From NCBI GenBank assembly GCA_947466075.1, contig CANIBP010000022.1, positions 20,013 through 84,012 of the forward strand: a DNA stretch of 64,000 nucleotides, given 5' to 3'. Shown here piece after piece: positions 61,440-64,000 of the stretch. Made by a program: the position numbers and the translations under genes. This DNA is from Verrucomicrobiaceae bacterium (GTDB lineage Bacteria; Verrucomicrobiota; Verrucomicrobiia; Verrucomicrobiales; Verrucomicrobiaceae). Under the pieces are notes generated by a model, which searched no databases, was not told where the DNA came from, and saw only the letters and a list, made by a program, of their open reading frames with translations. Positions within the stretch are counted from its first letter, which is position 1; every line of letters begins with the position of its first letter.

Positions 61440-62990
61440 TTAGTGATTCACAAAAAACTCGGTCGAACTGAGCAAGGCCCAGGCATAGTCGGCAATTGCC
61501 TGCGTTTTGTCGGCAGCATGAGCCTTGAGCCATGACTGTAGCTCGGTTTTTTCTTCGTTGGTCGGGAGGCGTGTCAGTGTCGTGAGATACAGTTCTTCGG
61601 TGGGATCGGGCAGCTTCGTGAGATGGTCGATCAGGTTGCCTGCGCGCGGTTTCAGCGCCCATTGGACATGATCGCTGTTGCGGAAGAACAAGGCGCTGCG
61701 CAGCGAGGGATTGGCGGCGAGTTCAGGTTCCTTGGCGGGATTGGCCAGCGCGGCGGCAAAGGCTTTTTCGAAGTCGGCGAGGCTGTATTTGAGCGCATCG
61801 ACCTTCACATCGGGTTTGGAGTTCTTTTCAAGGCGCTCTCGCTCGCCAGTGGCGATGAGGAAGGCGCGGAGCTGCTGCTCGGCGGTGAGATGGCGCTGAT
61901 GAGCACCGGACTGCTGATAAGCCTGCGTGTGGGCGATTTCGCGAATCAGCCAGCGCAGGTCGAAATGATGTGCGGTGAGTTCTTTGGCGAGCAGATCAAG
62001 CAACGCGGGATGCGCGGGCGGATTCTCGGTGTGATGCAGGTCCAGCGGCTCGACGATGCCTTTGCCGATGAGCAGAAACCACACGCGGTTGGCGATATTC
62101 TTGGCAAACAATGCGTTCTCCGGCGCTGGCACCCGTTGCGCGATCTCGTGCAGCGGACTGAAATTCGGCTGACCGACTTCCTTGGTTTTGCGGTCGGGTT
62201 TGACCAGCCAGCCGTCATCGGTGGTGGAGACGGGAATCATGACTTCTTCGCCAAACGGAATGCGCGGCGCGGTCTGCGCCTTCTTGCTGGTGAGCACGGA
62301 GGCAAACTCATATTTCGCCGTGACCAGTCCCTCGCTGACCCACGGCGTCTTGTGTTTCTCGTCGGCGGGCTGGAGCTTGAGGTTCTGATAGACGGTGTAG
62401 AGGCCGCTGAAGTCGATCTGCTTATAATCATTCACGCTGAGATGCCGGTGGCACTGGCAGCACTGCAAGTCGATGCCCATGAACATGCGTCCCACATCGC
62501 GGGTGAGGCCCGGGTAGTCCGTGTCCTGCTGCCCCACCTTCTCCAGCCGTCGGGTGATGAAATAACCGGCCCCGCGCTGCTTCTCGTTGAGGAAATCTGG
62601 TGCCAGCATCTCCCGCACCATCGCATCCCACGGCTTGTTCGTTTTGAAACATTCCACCAGCCACGCCTTCCACGCCTCATTCTCGCCCCGGCGCTCCATC
62701 AGCATCACGTTAAACGCATCCGCCGCCCGCACCGCAAAGCGTGGAGCCGCGATAAGCTTGTTGATCAACTTCGCACGCTTGTCCGGCGTCTTGTCGGCCA
62801 GGAAAGCCCGCGCTTCCTCTGCCGAGGGAATGCCACCGTCGAAGTCGAGCCACACACGGCGCAGAAACTCCGCGTCATCGGCATGAGCTGGCTTTGCGAC
62901 CTTCGCGAACAGCAATGCGTCGATCTTCGGCGCAAGCGCTGCCTCCTCCGCCCAAGCGGTGGCAGTCAGAGCCAGAAGACAAACGATCAT
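61440..62990 (-). CDS. DUF1549-type (PSD1) secreted protein
   Basis: A 516-residue protein with a Sec signal peptide (MIVCLLALTATAWAEE). DUF1549: EFLRRVWLDFDGGIPSAEEA, RGAGYFITRRLEKVGQQDTD and a CxxCH-like motif CCQCHRHLSVNDYKQIDFSG. A DUF1553-like part follows: ENALFAKNIANRVWFLLIGK and DLRWLIREIAHTQAYQQSG. It is shorter than the 45543 paralogue (about 700 residues) and only distantly similar. First gene of the DUF1549-DUF1501-WD40 operon. Confidence 0.9.
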   Translation of the reverse strand: MIVCLLALTATAWAEEAALAPKIDALLFAKVAKPAHADDAEFLRRVWLDFDGGIPSAEEARAFLADKTPDKRAKLINKLIAAPRFAVRAADAFNVMLMERRGENEAWKAWLVECFKTNKPWDAMVREMLAPDFLNEKQRGAGYFITRRLEKVGQQDTDYPGLTRDVGRMFMGIDLQCCQCHRHLSVNDYKQIDFSGLYTVYQNLKLQPADEKHKTPWVSEGLVTAKYEFASVLTSKKAQTAPRIPFGEEVMIPVSTTDDGWLVKPDRKTKEVGQPNFSPLHEIAQRVPAPENALFAKNIANRVWFLLIGKGIVEPLDLHHTENPPAHPALLDLLAKELTAHHFDLRWLIREIAHTQAYQQSGAHQRHLTAEQQLRAFLIATGERERLEKNSKPDVKVDALKYSLADFEKAFAAALANPAKEPELAANPSLRSALFFRNSDHVQWALKPRAGNLIDHLTKLPDPTEELYLTTLTRLPTNEEKTELQSWLKAHAADKTQAIADYAWALLSSTEFFVNH

Positions 62991-63114
62991 GTGTTGTATT
63001 TAGCCTATACGGGAGGCGGGGCGGCGGTATTGCAAACTAAAGTGGGCAGGACTCGGGCTAGCTATGCCGATGAAAAAGTGGCAGACCATTTTCCGACTCG
63101 TGCTATGGGTGCGC

Positions 63115-63450
63115 ATGATTGCCACTTTCGATGACCTCATTGACGCCGTACTGCACCTGCCCAAGGGGGACCAGATGCGCATTCTCTCGGTGGTGGCGAT
63201 GGAGGTGGCGGATGCGCATCCGGGGATTGATTTTCAAGACAACGTTTGCGGCGGCGCGGCCCGCATCATTCGCACGCGCATTCCCGTCTGGCTGCTGGAG
63301 GCGCTGCGTCGCCAGGGAAAGACGGATGCCGAGCTGCTGGCGGCCTATCCGACACTGAACGCGGAAGACCTTGCCAATGCCTGGAACTACGCCCGTTCCC
63401 ATCGCGAGGAGATGGACCGCGAGATCGCGGCCAATGGTGATGAGTCATGA
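63115..63450 (+). CDS. DUF433 domain antitoxin-like protein
   Basis: A 111-residue protein from the ATG at 63115; an ATG at 63064 would add 17 hydrophobic residues. An N-terminal helical part (TFDDLIDAVLHLPKGDQMRI) is followed by a DUF433 domain: HPGIDFQDNVCGGAARIIRT, RIPVWLLEALRRQGKTDAEL and AAYPTLNAEDLANAWNYARS. DUF433 proteins are VapB45-like antitoxins paired with DUF5615 toxins. Its stop overlaps the start of such a gene (ATGA), supporting a toxin-antitoxin pair. Confidence 0.85.
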   Translation: MIATFDDLIDAVLHLPKGDQMRILSVVAMEVADAHPGIDFQDNVCGGAARIIRTRIPVWLLEALRRQGKTDAELLAAYPTLNAEDLANAWNYARSHREEMDREIAANGDES

Positions 63451-63788
63451 TCGCACGGCTGTATTCCAACGAGAACTTTCCTCTGCTCGTGGTCGAGGAA
63501 CTTCGCCGCTTGGGGCATGACGTGCTCACCACCCGCGATGCGGGCAAATCGAATGAGGGCATCCCGGATGAAGAGGTGCTGCGTTTCGCCGCAGAGAGTG
63601 GCCGCGCTGTCATCACCCACAACCGTCAGGATTTTATCCGTCTGCATCGCCAGAGTCCCGACCATGCCGGGATCATCGTCTGCACCGACAATCCCGACTT
63701 TCCCGCACTCGCCGCCAAGGTGCATGCGCAGCTTGAAGCGCTGGAATCGCTTCAAGGCCAGTTGGTGCGGGTCAATCGTGGTGCCTGA
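63447..63788 (+). CDS. DUF5615 PIN-like toxin
   Basis: A 113-residue protein with the PIN-like DUF5615 fold (VapC45-like): ARLYSNENFPLLVVEELRRL, GHDVLTTRDAGKSNEGIPDE, AESGRAVITHNRQDFIRLHR and GIIVCTDNPDFPALAAKVH. The first acidic position reads NEN instead of the more common DEN. It is presumably an RNase neutralised by the overlapping DUF433 protein. The pair lies next to a transposase fragment at the window's edge. Confidence 0.85.
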   Translation: MIARLYSNENFPLLVVEELRRLGHDVLTTRDAGKSNEGIPDEEVLRFAAESGRAVITHNRQDFIRLHRQSPDHAGIIVCTDNPDFPALAAKVHAQLEALESLQGQLVRVNRGA

Positions 63789-63824
63789 GTCGATTCAAGG
63801 CTTCCCATCGCAGGAGACGAAACC

Positions 63825-63856
63825 GCGATAGAGGGACAAACTGCGATAGAGGGACA
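63825..63856 (+). repeat. Two 14-bp direct repeats near insertion-sequence end
   Basis: GCGATAGAGGGACA occurs at 63825 and again at 63843, an 18-nt period. They lie between the toxin stop and the transposase stop, where an insertion sequence end would be expected. Confidence 0.55.
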
Positions 63857-63874
63857 GACATGAATGGCACTCGG

Positions 63875-64000
63875 TTAAGCAGCAGCACGGTAGCGTTCAC
63901 GATGGGGGATTTCTTGGAACTTGTGGCGCGGGGCAGTTAGTAATTGATAGGACTTCGGCCTTCGTTTTTTGGCGCGCGGTTCGCGTCGATCAGGACGTAA
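63875..64000 (-). CDS. Transposase C-terminal fragment, cut by the window edge
   Basis: The last 41 residues of a minus-strand frame run in from the right edge and include RAKKRRPKSYQLLTAPRHKF and QEIPHRERYRAAA. This basic 'RRPK.Y.LLT.PRH' ending resembles C-termini of IS4-family transposases in Planctomycetes and Verrucomicrobiota, as I recall them. It is not in the ORF track. Completeness cannot be judged; the short repeats just beyond its stop may mark the element's end. Confidence 0.55.
   Translation of the reverse strand, partial: LRPDRREPRAKKRRPKSYQLLTAPRHKFQEIPHRERYRAAA

Noticed and set aside
61623-63134. 503-residue plus-strand ORF
   Set aside because: Antisense to the DUF1549 gene 61440-62990 and also overlapping the DUF433 gene start.

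Overview
The window is a 64 kb piece of a bacterial chromosome that reads as Verrucomicrobiota, most likely Verrucomicrobiales (Prosthecobacter/Verrucomicrobium-like). This assignment is inferred from gene content: three DUF1501 and two DUF1549/PSD1 proteins of the Planctomycetes-Verrucomicrobia type, a Gld-type ABC transporter with a DUF4340 protein, an RfaE2-PurN fusion, and a Rho factor with a long basic N-terminal extension. Coding density is high and genes on the same strand often overlap by an ATGA. GC content is fairly high, except in two short low-GC patches (about 4.9-6.3 kb and 27.1-28.5 kb). There is one tRNA, for Asp. I see no rRNA operon, CRISPR array or intact prophage.

Layout. 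0-4 kb (minus): an operon with a coiled-coil membrane-anchored protein that looks like an inactive metalloprotease, acylphosphatase, an ABC-2 ATPase and permease, and a gene cut by the left edge. 4-6.3 kb: folP, then a low-GC gene, then a second degenerate copy of the folP 3' end. 6.3-10.1 kb: a c-type cytochrome lipoprotein, a polysaccharide pyruvyl transferase-like protein, a 3-hydroxyisobutyrate dehydrogenase-like enzyme and an HTH-metallo-beta-lactamase fusion. 10.1-14.6 kb (minus): a PcrA/UvrD helicase, the RfaE2-PurN fusion, a membrane protein and an IscA-type Fe-S protein. 14.7-22 kb: mutL, a lone DUF1501 gene, eno with an FtsB-like gene, two small membrane or zinc-ribbon proteins, an MGDG-synthase-like glycosyltransferase and a MutT Nudix. 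22-27 kb: a thermonuclease-like protein, queE, a HemL-like aminotransferase, a Dabb protein, tatA, an EEP-family hydrolase and an SDR. 27.1-28.5 kb: a hypothetical gene broken at a G8/C8 tract, with short direct repeats beside it.

28.6-33.7 kb (minus): a Gld-like operon (ATPase, permease, GldG-like, DUF4340) ending in a clear intrinsic terminator. 33.9-37.2 kb: a large helical-repeat membrane protein, an MGMT-family gene, tRNA-Asp with a good promoter and terminator, and a hypothetical protein. 37.4-39.8 kb: pdxJ-acpS-coaD-yceD-rpmF, ending in a terminator. 39.9-45.2 kb (minus): glgX, a DUF4112 gene, rho and yebC. 45.5-51.7 kb: a DUF1549/DUF1553 plus DUF1501 pair, convergent with an 880-residue-class TPR-like protein. 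51.7-59.2 kb: a DUF5362-like gene and the RDD / SpoIIM / DUF4129 / DUF4350 / MoxR / DUF58 operon. 59.2-63 kb (minus): DUF1549, DUF1501 and WD40 genes. 63.1-64 kb: a DUF433/DUF5615 toxin-antitoxin-like pair and the 3' end of a transposase running off the right edge.

The points most worth a second look are the folP-tail duplication bracketing a low-GC gene (a possible old integration site), the pseudo-metalloprotease upstream of the first ABC system, the RfaE2-PurN and HTH-MBL fusions, the homopolymer frameshift, the unusual Rho Q-loop, and the MoxR/DUF58 membrane operon. Start codons were moved inward from the ORF track wherever a better-supported start was visible. All functional calls come from reading motifs by eye; no database search was run.
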